Source: Daphnia carinata (taxonomy: Eukaryota > Arthropoda > Branchiopoda > Diplostraca > Daphniidae). From it: 64,000 nucleotides of DNA. Location: contig NC_081337.1 in assembly GCF_022539665.2 (NCBI RefSeq), forward strand, positions 7,106,679-7,170,678, read 5' to 3'. Below, one piece after another: positions 49,101-62,311 of this stretch (position 1 is the stretch's first letter; each line of letters begins with the position of its first letter). Under the pieces are notes generated by a model. That model was given only the letters and a program-made list of their open reading frames with translations. It made no database searches and had not been told where the DNA came from. Position numbers and translations under genes: made by a program.

Positions 49101-50347
49101 GGGTGAAAGCCGTCAAGAAAAATGAAGCGTTTGAAAAAAAAAAAAGGGCCGTGTGCGCGAGATCACTTTATTAGAAGACTATTAAAGAAAGAGCTGAACG
49201 AAGAAGAGAGTTCGGGAAATAAAAACATCTCCAGTTGGACAGTTCCAGCTGTTTTCGTATTCAGCAAACACACACACAGAGTCCGCCTTTTTCAAACTGT
49301 GCTGTTGCTGCTGCGGCGGCGACTGGCTGGGTCATTAGGCGCCGGCCCTAAAAAGGGTTCTCTCTCACTCTCTCTCTTTTTCTTGTGCGTGTGGCTGGAC
49401 TTTTTTTTTTTTTTTTCAAACTCGTGTAGATATATATATATATATATATAAATATGTACAGCTGCGCCCTTCTTTTTTTTCTGTCTTCCTTTCTCTCCAT
49501 TTTCACGTTAGCTCCTTGGAACACCTGCATCGGGCCTCGCTCTCTTTTTCAAACAAAAACAAGCCGACTTTTTTTTTTTTTTTTTCTTCCCCCCTTTTTT
49601 TTTCTATCATCTTATAAAAAAAAAAAAAAAAGGTCGTTTCTATAGGGCTCCTCTATATACTAGATCGGTGCACAAGTCCCATGGAATTCCATGGCGACAT
49701 TTCACCGCGCTCAAGAGGGGGGTCCCTTCCGCGTCCGTTTCTTTTTTATGATTTGATTTTTGTTTTCTTTAAATTTTCTTTCTTTGGTGTGTGTCCACTT
49801 GATTTTTCTTGTGCTCGTTCACTGAATTCCGATACTGTTCGAGACCATTGATTTTTCTCACGGCCCTTGTTTTGTTTTTTTTTTCTCGATTCTTCCTGGA
49901 CTTCTGTTGCCCCAAAGTACGCACGTAACAAATGGTGAGTGTGTGTGTGTGCTAATATTGAATAACCAGAAGCTCTTCACATACCAAATTCTTTGTGTGT
50001 TTTTCTTTTGGTGAATGAACTTTTTGGGGACGATATTTTTCGAATAAAACAACAAAGAAGAAAAAAAAAAAAAAAAAATTGGAGAAACGAAATGAAATGA
50101 AAAAAAAAAGAAAACGAGCTGTGCGTGTCGTCGTGTGGAGGGTCTCGACGTCGACCACCCAAACAGTTTTTTTTCTTTTCCAGTCTCGACCGAAAAGAAA
50201 CAACAACAACCGCACGAAGAGAAAAAGAACTTGAACGCGGAACCCGCTAGTGTTGCGTCTATTCTCTTTGATTTTTTTTTTTTTTTCCCTTCCACTTTTT
50301 GTGCTCATTTTCATCTTTCTCTCTTTCCCTTCGAATTCCGCCCTTCC

Positions 50348-50378
<31 letters not shown>

Positions 50379-50782
50379 GAGCCGACTTTATTACGGCGCG
50401 GCGGGTCGTCTTTGGAGGGCAGCCAGATATCTTCATCTTCTTTTCGTTGGTAAATCGATGATGGCTCAAATATTCACAAGTCTACACGGCGTTCTGTTGT
50501 TTTCTCCTTTTTTTTTTTTTTCTCTTTTTTAACGTTCCTTTCAGTCCAATAGAAATGAAGAGGATAGATTGGATGAAAAAAAAAGCAAAAGAAAAAAAAA
50601 AAACAACAACAAAAACAACAACAAAATACCCAAAGAACCGGTTATTGTGTTTTGTTTCTGAGCCAAAAGTAGACTGAAACTCATTCAGTCGGCGCCGGAG
50701 AGAGGCCACCCAAGCGACGGCGATGGGGCCCCCAGATTAGAAAATGTTCAACCAAAAAAATAAAATAAAAGAGAACCTCTCT

Positions 50783-50823
<41 letters not shown>

Positions 50824-53800
50824 AAAACTCCCCCCAAAAAAAAGTATTTAACTCTCTCCATCTTCTTCTCCTGTCTCTCACGTGTAAATACGCACACAAC
50901 ATTTATGTCTATACAAACAATATCCTTAAAAAAAAAATAAAAGATGGCGGCAGGCGCAGCCAATGTCTAGCCATCCGAATTTTTTTCTTCTTTTTTTTTT
51001 AAAGGAAGAAACACACCAATGAAATGAGAATAAAACAAAACACTTACGTATCGAACATTTCGACAGTGACTTTGGTGGCGGCGTGGACGGCCCGCAGGTG
51101 GGCCAGCAATGCATCTCGACTGAGGACGGAGCCGCCTGTGCCCCCTTGACCGGCGCTATTCGGCGTCTGGATGAGAATCTGATGGGTCGAACCGGCTCCT
51201 TCGCCCAGCGTCCGCCTCATGTAGGCCAACTCCTTCTCCAAACGGCCACCCTCTGTGCGTGATCAAGTCATTCGTTCACGAAAAGGGAAAGAAAAAAAAA
51301 ACTCCATTAGTTCAAGGGCAAACATGTTGCATACTCCGGCCAAGATAGAGCCATCAACTCGGGCCGCGGCCATTAAAGAACTCATCTTAACGATGTACCC
51401 CTCTCTCTATTTTGCCTCCTTTTTAGTTTCCCCTCCAAAAACATAATCACAGGTTTACTTCTTTTTTTTTTTTTTTAAAGGTACATTCTTTTTTTTTTTT
51501 TCGTGTTACAACCAATCACGGTAATACGTTTGAAAACGGGAAAACGTTGGCAGAATACGCAATCGCCCGCCAATGTTTTCTGAATCCCGCGGGATTTTTT
51601 TTTTTTTTTTTTTTTACTCCCTTCGTCCCACCCAAAGAGAAAAAGAAAATAATAATTCGGTGTTGCTCCGAAGTTGAACAACCTCTTTTCCCGAACGGGC
51701 TCTGCGGCGCCGTTTTTAATGAGCTTCCTGTAAATAATGTTTGGTATTTTCTTTTTTGTTTTGGGGAGGGAAGGCTTTCTTTTAAGAGTTTTATTATTAT
51801 TATTTTTTTTTTCTTAAAAAAAAAAAAAAAGAGCCGAGTTTGTCTAGCCAATCTTTAACGTTTACGTTTTTTTTTTTTTTTCAAAAGCGATTGGAAGGCA
51901 TTCCTTTTTTTGGCCAAAATGATATAGCTCCAAGACCGGTTATATATATATTTCCTTTTTCTTTTTAATATATACATTCTCTCGTTTTCTCTATCGTCTA
52001 GTGAAGACATCACGGCCAACAAGTCAATTAAAACGATACGCTTATAAAACAGCAGCCTTCGGACTCTCTCCTGCGCTATGGGTGGCCCATTGCTCGACCC
52101 CCTTAAGGGGTCCCTTTAAGGCTTCTCAGATGCAAATTCCATTCTCGGCTGTTGTATCCAAAACAACTCGAGCCAAAGCAAACGAGCCAACAACAAAACA
52201 AAAAAAATTTTTTTTTAAACTTTTGAACGGAGGAAAACTTAAAAAAAAAAAAAAAAAAAAAATCCAACTGATTGTACGACATGATGAATACAACATTTTT
52301 TTTTTTTTTTTTCAAAAATTTATATCTGATAGAAAATATTGCCAAAGCTTATCGTGCGGCAACCATCAACCCCGAAACCATGTCTTTCTTCCAGCGTGTT
52401 AGACGGGGAGGGGGAACGTGTTGCGTGTCTCTTTGGGTGGGCCGAACGCGTTCAACCGGGGCTTCGAAGTGCTGCGCATCCGCATGCGTCTTCCCCGCGA
52501 GCAAAATAAACGCAAAGGCCCTCAAAAAAAAAAGGAGAAGAGGAAAAGAAGCACACAAAATGATAAAAATATGTGAAAAGAAAAGAAGAGACCCACAAAA
52601 AAAGAAAAAGAACTGTATTTTTTTTTTCTTTCTCTCTTCCCTGAAAAGGAAAAAAAAAAAACGAGGGTTGTGTGAGAGCATCCACTACTACCACAAGGAA
52701 AAAAGGTTCTTGTAAAGAGCCTGACCTTGATGTACATACGATGGCATTCCTTTTTTTTCTTTTTCTTATCGTATAAAAACACACACGTATGGGAATCTTT
52801 TTAACATGCACAATGTGGAATACTATCATGCCCATATGCCGATTTCGTATTCTTTCTGTATCGGAGAGAGACGCAATCTGTCGGAAGTGATGGAATAATA
52901 CAAAATGGAGGTCACGAGAAAGGTAAAAAAAAAAAAAAATGTAAAGAAGAGGAAAACCTTTTTTTTTTTCTTCTCTATTGTAACAAGTTTGACGGGTCAA
53001 TTGAGAAGGGACCGATAGCTGAAAAAAAAAAATTCAGGTACGCGCACCGTCCGTTCACAATGGGTCAAAAAAAGGGGGGGGGGACATTCTTTTCTAGCTC
53101 GTAAATTCTTTCCCTCCATCTCGCAAAGAGCCGATTTTTTTTTAATTTTTCATCTACCTTAACATTTTGGTGCTGTACCTTTTTTTTTTATTTCCCCACC
53201 TTCTGTTGGGTGGTCTTTTAACGAATCTAAAATATAATTTTTTTTTTCTTTTCTTTTCTTCTAGGTTGACAATTTTGGTCATCATCATAGAAGAGGCGGC
53301 GTGAATGCGGGTAACGTTCAAAAGAAAAAAAATACGAGTCAGAGTGTCTCATTTCAAGTCATTTCCATATGGGGGCTCCACTGGATGCAAAGAGTGAACA
53401 GATGTGCATTTGGCAAAAATAAGTGAGAACCCTACAGTTCATTAAAAAAAAAAAAAAAAAAAAATGAACTCGACGGAAGAATTTAAACATAATCCAGCTC
53501 TATCGCTAATGAAGACATGGTCCCCCTCCCCCCTTCTCTCTGCTCCCTTTTAACACACAAAGAAAATTGTATGGGGGGAAAGGAGATAGTGAAGAATGAA
53601 AATGGAGGTGCTAAACATTCCAAGAGGGTTAAAAAAAAAACTATAATAGCTCGTGAAAGAGAATCACTCGATGCGGGCGGATTTTTTTTTTTTTCAAAAC
53701 ATAAAACACGGACCGACCTCCCCTTTTTAAAAAATAAAACAAGATGGTGGAACACAAAAAAGAAAGGGAGCCATCTATTTTCGGGGAGGGATGAGCTCCT

Positions 53801-54784
53801 TTTTCCGGTGCGCATGTTGTGTTGGCATTTGCCGAAAAAAAAAAAAGGAGAAAAGCGGATGGAAGCAAAAAACAAAAAAAAAAAGTGTTGTATTACCTTC
53901 GACCCAGAGTTTCTCGACGTCCGTCTGGATGCTGGCAGATTTGAGGCCGACGCAGAAGGTGGATAAGACCAGCAATCCAACAAAGAGGACCTTGCCGGCG
54001 TGCCTCTGCACGAATCGGCCCAGGTGGAAGAGATGCCACTGTAGTTTCGTCCGCAGCCATAACGCCGCTTTGTTACCCGATGCTTTACCCTATTATTCAT
54101 GAAAAAAAAAAGAAATATATATATATATATATTAAGACGTCAAACATTTTCGTTCTTCTCTTTATTTTCCCATAGATTCCGGAATTTCTTTTTAAACCTT
54201 CTCCCCTCCTTACCAGGAAAAAAAAAAAAAGAAGAGGAAAGAGGATAAAATAAAAATAAGGGAAGAAGCAAAATAACTCTACACTGTGGGCCCAGCCGAA
54301 AAACAACGAATGGTGGTGGAAAGAAGGAAAAAAAAAACAAGTTAAGAAGAAAAAAAAAAGAGGAGAGTGGCTGATGGGTTTTGTGTGGGGCCTACGCCCT
54401 TGAGCGATGGCTTGGCCTCAACTGTTTTTCTCTCTCTCTCTCTCAGTTCGGGCTCGGGGCCCCCGTTGTTGTTGATGTCTTCATTCCGTCGCCGACGCCA
54501 GAGCCCCCTATATCCCGCCGACTATACAATTATTCGACACACACACACACACACACACACGCACGCAAAGACATACAGTGTTGAAAAACACACGAAAAGA
54601 AAAGCAGCTACAATTTGCAAATGTTTTAAATTACCTTTTTGATTTGATGAAGGGCGAGCCGGGCATCTGTCCAGCTCGTCCTGGTCAACAAGTCGGAATC
54701 GACAGTCCTTAACGCCGCATAAGCGTCTTCGGGCGTCGGTTTGCCCGATTTCTCCACGACGTGCGAATGCATCGTAATGGCCAT
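43133..54784 (-). CDS. ptc: Patched, 12-pass Hedgehog receptor
   Basis: Eleven minus-strand exons join in frame: 54784-54635, 54089-53897, 51252-51048, 48156-48087, 47992-47895, 47015-46901, 46761-46669, 46532-46411, 46324-46177, 46039-43769 and 43690-43133. They give 1340 residues (fly Ptc 1286). TM1 spans about 83-99 ([17 protein letters not shown]). The first extracellular domain has [17 protein letters not shown] and [11 protein letters not shown]. The sterol-sensing domain begins about residue 435 and includes [16 protein letters not shown], with Asp510. The second half has [11 protein letters not shown] and [16 protein letters not shown]. The tail has [25 protein letters not shown] and [13 protein letters not shown], all arthropod Ptc signatures, plus poly-Asn and poly-Ser tracts. 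Ptc represses Smoothened until Hedgehog binds. The start ATG sits in a perfect GCCATGGCC context after an in-frame stop. Confidence 0.97.
50153..50161 (-). promoter_or_regulatory. Exact Ci/Gli motif, patched intron 3
   Basis: GACCACCCA on the plus strand is the complement of TGGGTGGTC, the optimal Cubitus interruptus/Gli site. It lies in the intron between exons 51252-51048 and 48156-48087. Binding is inferred. Confidence 0.6.
50786..50818. repeat. 33-nt poly-T tract in patched intron 3
   Basis: This is the longest of dozens of A or T runs of 10-30 nt between 41950 and 64000. Others lie near 46801-46824, 50354-50377, 52240-52262 and 53443-53464. They give spurious Phe- and Lys-rich ORFs throughout the patched locus. 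Confidence 0.9.
53207..53215 (+). promoter_or_regulatory. Exact Ci/Gli motif, patched intron 2
   Basis: TGGGTGGTC in the 2.6 kb intron after patched exon 2, 1.6 kb downstream of the start codon. Binding is inferred. Confidence 0.6.
54539..54562. repeat. (CA)n microsatellite in patched intron 1
   Basis: About eleven CA dinucleotides just downstream of the exon 1 donor. Further CA/TG runs lie near 55554-55577, 57127-57141 and 63392-63406. Confidence 0.9.
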
Positions 54785-57305
54785 GGCACGCGAACCGTGC
54801 ACACAATTTTCCTTCTGCTGCACTTGCAAGGGACGAATCGTCGCCTCTTCCTCGCAGATGACGACGTGCTGTCGTGCAATTTCGACAAGGAGACACTCGG
54901 CGGCGGCACTAATCGACGACGCTGATGATCACCAGATATTGCAGTAGCGGCCGCAACCGACCAGCAGCCTAACATGGCCTCGTTTCATACTGACGGACTT
55001 CACACACAAACATCGGGGATCGTGACACTTCAATGCAACGAAATTCAAACTTCTTTTTTTTTTTTTTTCCAGTGGCTTAACGGCTATTGAATGGCATTCA
55101 CTTTCCGTTCGTTTCCTCCCCCCTACTAACCAATAGTTTCTTTCTTTTGGCAGCAGGCAGCAAACAACTGCTAAGGAATTTTGAAAAAAACACCATCCGA
55201 CGAGGGTTATCCGTGTGGCGATGACACACACACACTCGTTTTTTTTTTTTTGTTCCACGAAAAATCGGAAGAACAAACGAGAAAGGGAAAATGTCTGTTC
55301 GTTCACGTGCAGATGTCGTTTTTTTTTTTTTTTCTTTTCAATGGTGCACTGCACATACACACACACAACACACACTCACAATAATAATAACTAAACACCA
55401 GAAATTGTGGTAGCACACAGACACACACACAAGACAAGCCAAAAGTGTGGAGCAAAAAAAAAAAAGAACTGTGCGAGAAAGAAACCACGCGACTCTTCGT
55501 CTAGCTTCCTGGCTGTCGACTGAAAACTCTGGCAGAGATGGCCGCTAGCTTTTACACACACACACACACACACACACCCGTTCTCCGCTAAACCGTTTCG
55601 AAGAAGGCCCTCCCCATTCCCATTCCACCACCCCTTTTTTCCTATATATCCTCCTCTTTCGCCTCCCCCTATTTTTTTTTTCTCTCTTTTTTCTTCGAGT
55701 TCTTGATGGTGGTGCCCGCCGGCAAAGGAAAAAAAAAAAAGGAGGAAAAGAAATTTTTCGGGTCGCCCGCCCACAGCGTACCACCAAGTGGCGGATCGTC
55801 GAACTACAGCGCGCCCTTTTTCCTTGGCTCTTGAACGTACTAAACACGCATTTCTTTCAAAAATTCAAAACAAAAATTAAATGCGTTAAAATGAATTGAC
55901 GAGGAAAAAAAAAAAAAACACATTAAATTTAAATAATTCAAAGAAAGACGCCTTTCGAGTTTTTTTTTCCCCTTATTTTCAAATTGGTAAAGTCGTTCTA
56001 ATCGGCTCAGCAATCATACAAACTTGTAACTGAATATTGGGGAGGGAAATTTGAAACCATTTTGGCTTGACTCCGAGAAAGATGAATGTCTTGTGTTGCT
56101 AACTCGAAACTGGCCAACGGCGGATCCGATTCGGATTCCATTCAAACAGCAGAACCCCCTCTCCGTTGAAAAAAAAAAAAAAAAAAAGACACAAAACAAT
56201 TTCCCGAGTGAAAGGGGGCGCGCGAGTGTGTATAGCCATACACGCATACACACTGTGTGTGTATGTAAAGTTTGGTGGTAGCAGTAGAGGAACTTAAACC
56301 TAACAGAACCGCCGAATGGTGGACTGGACACGTAAAAAAAAGGGGGGGGGGGGGAGGTGGAGGTCTGGTTGCCTGGGCAACACGCAGAACCCCCACCCCA
56401 CCCGAACAAACCCAGCGGGCATATACAAAAAGCCCTTCGCTTCTCTTTTTTTTTTCTGGCCAACGCCGGGACCCCACACGACGAACTTTTTTTTTTCTAC
56501 TCTTCGTCCGGGTTCTCCTCCTCCATTCTATACTCTCTCTCTCTGTACATGTATATATATATACAAGATGTACACACACACATGTGTGTGTACATGCCAC
56601 ACACAACTTCCTCTTTTTTCTTTCTGTTAATTTGAACGCACGTAGACACGAGAGAGAGAGAGAAATGAACTTGGAATACAAGAAGATTTTAATGCAAATT
56701 GAGCACACGTCAACTTTGAAATTCTTGGAGCGTTGGATTTATTTCGATCACGACGCAACCGTTTTTCGATCTTTCTCTCTGATGCCTTCATGAGAAAAGA
56801 AGTCATTATTTTAATGACTCTATTCTCTTGTCAGTTCCTCGTGCGCGCGCTCTTTTTTCGTTTCTTTTACGGTTATAGTCACAGACAGACACAGGTAAAA
56901 AAAAAAAAGAAAGAAGGGGAAAAAAAAAAAGATGGTGTGGCAGAGAACGAGAGAGAGTGGCGCTGTTAGTGTAATCTGGTGGCGGATGTGCGGGGCAATT
57001 ACCCGGTCGCAACTTAATTGCCAACGAACTTTGACCGTTCTGCTGTTTCTTTTGCTCTTCTTTTTTCTCAGCTTATATACACAGACACTGTGTCTACGGC
57101 TTTCAAAGATTTGTCAACAATCAAGCACACACACACACACATGTCTGTGTATATTAAAACAAAAAAAAAAAAAAAAGAGTTTTTTTTTTTTCGCTTCCAG
57201 TTTTGTTTTTTCCAAAACTGGTGAAGGCAAACGGATGAAGGGAGGGGAGAGAAAACAAAGAATTGGCAATGGCTGCCACCACGAGGGTCTGTGAGTTCTG
57301 CTTGT

Positions 57306-57314
57306 TGGGTGGTC
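57306..57314 (+). promoter_or_regulatory. Exact Ci/Gli motif, 2.5 kb upstream of patched
   Basis: TGGGTGGTC, the nearest exact site upstream of the patched start codon. Binding is inferred from motif and context. Confidence 0.6.
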
Positions 57315-58843
57315 TTTCTGCTTGGCTCTTTTTCTTCTCTGTACCATCACTCTTTTCTATTGGGAAAGGCTCTTTTTTTTTTCTTTTTTATACATACAGC
57401 CCGTCATGTCTTTTTTCCAGTCAGCCATCTTAGATCCGTTGTTTTTATTCTCATTTTCTTAAAACACAATTTGAACAAAAAAAAAAAAAAGGTTTCTTTT
57501 ACACGCGAACGAAATAAAAGAATGTACTGAATCAAAACCGATCGCTTGACTGATTGAACAGTGTACTACATCGAGCAGCGTTGCATTATCGACAAATACG
57601 TTCCATTTTGTTTTTTTTTATTTTCGTCCTACAGAAAAAAAAAAAAGGAAACGATGGCAATTGAACTGGAAAATGCTGTACTACCCTACCACACGATTCA
57701 TGTCTTGTGTTTTATTATTATATTTTTCAAGAGTTTTCCCCCTTGCTTGTAAAAAATGAAAGGAAATAAATAAGATAAGATGGTCGATGGAGATATGGAG
57801 TCTGACAGGTTGGACGAGAGTTGGGGAGGGATGATGCTCCGATGGAGCTTTTTTACACAGGTAAAAATCTGTGTGGCGGGTTCCAAAAAAAAAAAAAAAA
57901 AAATAATGAAAGGTCCAACTTGTAAAATAAAAAAAAAAAAAAAAGATTTTTCTAGCCGAGATTTGTTTTTTTTTTTTTTCTCCTTCATTCCTAGGCTTTT
58001 TTCTTTAGTACACACACACAATAGATCTCATTGCCTTAGATCGCCGCAGCCGCCGAACGATGCCGACGCCGAGAATAATTTATCGTTTCTTTTCTTCTTA
58101 CCTCTTGGCTATTTCTTCGTGGAGGGGGGTGCACTCTTTACGCTTTTTTTTTCTTCAAAATGGGGCCCGTCTATCGAACGAACCTTTCTTTATATATTCT
58201 ACCCCCACTAATAACTTCCATTAAAGTCAAAAGCCTGGGTGAATATGTCTATTGTTGTTACCGCAAAAGAATGTGTTTCAAAAACGATCTTCTCTTCTTT
58301 TTTTCTTTTTTTTTTTTGTCGAACGAGAGAGAGAGATTATTTTTGAATCGAGTTTCATTGTTACGCCATCTAAGGAATACTCTCTCGTCCCTGTGTAGTT
58401 CGTAGTACAGGTAAACAAATGTATCGTTGGATCCGTTGCCCTTAAATGGGTGCGCCTTAATCGTTCGATTTTCGGCAGCCGTTTTACAAAATCGACCAAT
58501 TCTTTTACGTTGACTTAGTCTTGAGTCTCATCCATCAATCGTAATGGCTACGCCCCGTAGCAAGGGCAAAACACGTTGCCAATAAATTTTGTCCCCTCCC
58601 CCCCCCCCCCCCCCACCAGTCTTGGAAGCGAAATTTCACAATGAACTGCAAACAAACAAACGAAAAAAAAAAAAACGAAAAAAAAAAAAAAGCGAAAATG
58701 GACGTTTGGCACACACCGGTGATTATGCAAGTATTTATTTACATTTCCTTTCGTGTATACACGGACTCTCGGTATAATCTATCCGGGTTTAAGAGAGATC
58801 TGTATAATGTACTCGGCAAGTTCGAAAATATTCTTCAACATGC

Positions 58844-58852
58844 TGGGTGGTC
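58844..58852 (+). promoter_or_regulatory. Exact Ci/Gli motif, 4.1 kb upstream of patched
   Basis: TGGGTGGTC in non-coding sequence. Binding is inferred. Confidence 0.6.
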
Positions 58853-59947
58853 TCTTGTTTTTCCCCGGTGCTTCTGTAGCTCCTGCTGGAACATATTATC
58901 ACAAAAATTCCTGTAAGGGCAAAAAAGAAGAAGATAGGCTATCAATTTTTTTTTTTTTTTTTTTCTGCTATCGGCCATCGCGACAAACATGCACAAACAC
59001 AAAACCGGAGAGACACATGTGGGCACACCTTCAGCGGGGCCCACTTGCTTCTTTGGCCGGTGATAAAGAAAGAAAAAGAAACAATCAAAGCCACAATCAA
59101 AATAGCACTGGGGCGTAGCCAAACAGAATTCCGAACGCAAGAAAAACAAAAACAGCGCGAAATGTATGTACACACGAGATAAGCCAAAGTAAGCACTTGT
59201 TATTTCGTGTGTGGGTGTTCCTAATAAAAAAAAAAAAGAGGACCAACTTTGATGGCGTCACGGAATTCGGCCGACGTTGTATCTAAACACAGACATGTAC
59301 CACCCCGCTTTTTTTGAAAATCCAAATGATATTGCCGGACGCATTGAAATCGATAAGAATAAATTCTTTTTTTTTTTTAGGTCATGTAATAAAGAGAATA
59401 GAAATAAAGGCCCAGGTAACGGACCATACGCAATGTCTCAATATAAGATTTTATGTTCGTTTTTTTTTTTTTAGAAAAGGGCAATAGAGACAGGCAGAAA
59501 AAGGTATTTTCAGTTCGAGGGTAGAGAATGTGCGGATTCTTTGATGGAAGTTGCTGGGTGGCGTTAAAAAAGGAGAGAGAGAAGGACATAAAATAAGACA
59601 GAGCAAGTTAAGATCTTTAACCTTCCTCTCTCTCTCTCTCTCTCACAATGGCCAAGTTGGAGGGGAAGCGAAGAGAAGGAGGAGTTGGCTTGTTTTCTCT
59701 CTCTTTCTTTCTCAAGTTCCAGTTGACACCTTGATGCGTTGATGAACCTTGTTTTTACTACCAACGAGCCTCTCCATTTCCTTCTTGCAGCCTGTTGTTC
59801 CTCACTGTGCCCACCCTGTGGTGGTGTCCATCACTTCAAAAAAAAAAAAAAAAAATTCATTTTCTTTCTCCGGGTTCTTGTTGTTGGCCTCTCTCTCGCC
59901 CAAACTGCCTGCATGTCTATATACACACACACACACCCACCCATAGT

Positions 59948-59970
59948 GTATATATATATATATATATATA
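59948..59970. repeat. (TA)n microsatellite upstream of patched
   Basis: About eleven TA dinucleotides ending six bases before the exact Ci/Gli motif at 59976. A similar run lies at 54116-54131 in patched intron 1 and near 49430-49450 in intron 3. Confidence 0.85.
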
Positions 59971-59975
59971 CAACT

Positions 59976-59984
59976 TGGGTGGTC
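59976..59984 (+). promoter_or_regulatory. Exact Ci/Gli motif, 5.2 kb upstream of patched
   Basis: TGGGTGGTC directly after a (TA)n run; 522 bp from the next exact site, forming a pair. Binding is inferred. Confidence 0.6.
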
Positions 59985-60497
59985 TCTTTTTTGTTCCCCC
60001 CCCCCCTTATTTCTTGTTGCTTCTTTTTCACGCTCATTGATACAATGCTCCAAACTCCTTGGGACGTTTCTTTTTTTAAACCGCCCATTTGGCGCGTCTG
60101 GTCTGCCCGGGAGTAAATAAATCATTTCCCATCATTCTTTTTTTTTTTTTTTTCTGGGAAATTTTTTTTTTTTTTTTTAAACTTACGTCAAACAGCCACG
60201 ACAAGAGGAAAAAGAGAAAAAGATTACATTCATCTCTTTTTGGACGACATAATTGCCTTACTAGAGAAAACTGACTTGTACCATCGCGTGGGATTTGTTT
60301 CTTTCACTCCTTTTTTCCAAGATGAGCGATAAGCCACACACGTATATACACAACAATAACATAACCGCCGTTTTCTCTCTGTGTATATTATCGCCCCCCG
60401 ACATCTCTTTCATCTTTTTTTTTTTCTTTGAAATAAGAATAGTTTTTTTCTGGCTTTTTTTTTGGTCGCGTCAGCCCCTCAAAAAGAAAAAACGTGT

Positions 60498-60506
60498 TGG
60501 GTGGTC
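60498..60506 (+). promoter_or_regulatory. Exact Ci/Gli motif, 5.7 kb upstream of patched
   Basis: TGGGTGGTC, paired with the site at 59976. Binding is inferred. Confidence 0.6.
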
Positions 60507-62302
60507 CGCTGCGGAACTGCATGGATTCAATCAGGGCGCAATATTAAAACTCTCCGTTTTCCTTTTTTTTTTTTGTCCCGCCTTGTTGTTCGAACGACTC
60601 GCCAGCGTGTCGAATACCAGCACACCCGACGACGATACTCCTTTTGCTTTAACCAGTCATTCGTCTCGTTTTCTTTAGACAAGACTTTCACGGAGGCCAA
60701 AAAAGCATCTGGTACCAACTGACGTCCATTTCTTTTATTATTTAAATTGTGTTTTTTTTTTTTTTTAAAGAATTGCGCGGTTCAATTAAAAGAAAAAAAA
60801 AAGGGTGTATCCGGCTAGAGATTGTCCAGCAGCAGCAATTATGTATGCAATGTGAAAAGAACGTCTCATTTTTGAATTTGTTTCAAAAGAGGACAGCGAC
60901 TTAATTGAACTGTCGGCTTTTTTTTTTTGGCTGATAATAATAAGACCATATTCTTGAATTCCACACACCTCTTTTTTTTACTTCTATCTGACCAGATAGA
61001 TGTTTCTATACAGCTTTTTTTTTTTTTTTACATTGTAGCCCGTGTGATTGGCCCTCTCTCATAAAACTGCGTTGTGTATAAAAACATGGCGCTAAGATAA
61101 TTACCCAACAGCGAATTATGCGGCATTCTTTCGTATACTATAAAACAAAACAAAAAAATGATGTTCTCGAAAGAAGAAGAAGATATATATATTTTTTTTT
61201 AACGTTTGTTTATGGGACCCCCCGCGCAATGATACAGCGAGCCAAAATGCGAATGTCAAGAAACCAACAAAAAAAGAAAAAGGAAACGAGTCTTGTTCTT
61301 TTTTAACGGTTCAAAAACGTTCGATAGATTTAATGGAAAAAATAGAACCGATTATTTCTAATGAAAAAGTCAACTCGCACATTGCCAACATGGCGAATCA
61401 AGATGGAATTCAAATCTGATTGAGATATTATAGCCATTCCTGGAAATCAACGGTGTTTTTTTTTTCAAAAATTCTTATCCTGCGATTTCTTCCAGTTTAG
61501 TTTTTTTACATTTAAATAAAGAAGAAAAAAAAAAGAAAGAAGGAAAATGTCTTCATTCCTTTGAATTCGTGGCATTTCGTTGATCGGATTTGACCTTACT
61601 CCAGGACGCAGACGAACCGGGTCTGACTACTAGCGATTCGGGGCTTCTTAGATAACAACTGATTGACTCGTTAAAAGAAGAAAGAAAATTAAGAAAGCAG
61701 ATGGTCATTAAGAAAAAAGGGATAAATGAGTCATCTACACTAAATAAATACATTAGGTTATTTTTACCAGGAAAAAGAATAAAAGTTTCGTCCCTTTTTC
61801 AGCTCGTCTGCGCTAAGTAATTGATAGAGTCGTAAATTTTCTTCTTTCTTTCTTTTTACCCTCCCACTACCAACACAATGAAGAAAGGCATTACGAGCGT
61901 GGCCCCCCCTGTTTTTTTTTTTTTCTTCTCCTCTTCTTTTCATCCGTAAGAAATAAAAAGAACCCCCGAAAGCCAAACCGACCAAATTGAAATATCTCAA
62001 ATGTCTTGGCGGAACGAACCGATTCTAATTCTCCGTGTGTGTGTCACAGGCCATTGCGCTCTATGCGTTTCTTTTTGTTAGAGAAAAAGTGATCGAATCC
62101 TGGCATAATCAAAGGCCCACAAAAGGCCACCATAACTACAGGGGGTGACTTAAAGGAAAGCCATAAGAGATTATAAGACGATGGAACGATGACGACTGGG
62201 CGTCAAAAGAGACCGGCATCCTACCCAGTCTTCTTTTTTTGTCTGGAATATTCACGTGAGGCCCCCACTTTCTTTTTTTCTTTCCGACTGTATTCGACTT
62301 TC

Positions 62303-62311
62303 TGGGTGGTC
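62303..62311 (+). promoter_or_regulatory. Exact Ci/Gli motif, 7.5 kb upstream of patched
   Basis: TGGGTGGTC, the farthest exact site. Another unseen gene beyond 64000 could also use it. Binding is inferred. Confidence 0.55.

Noticed and set aside
46637-53000. Many Phe- or Lys-rich ORFs in both strands
   Set aside because: They are produced by poly-A/poly-T runs in patched introns.
56568-56595. CA/TG inverted repeat with 13-bp arms
   Set aside because: It is an alternating-dinucleotide microsatellite that pairs with itself by composition, so it is weak evidence for a structured RNA.
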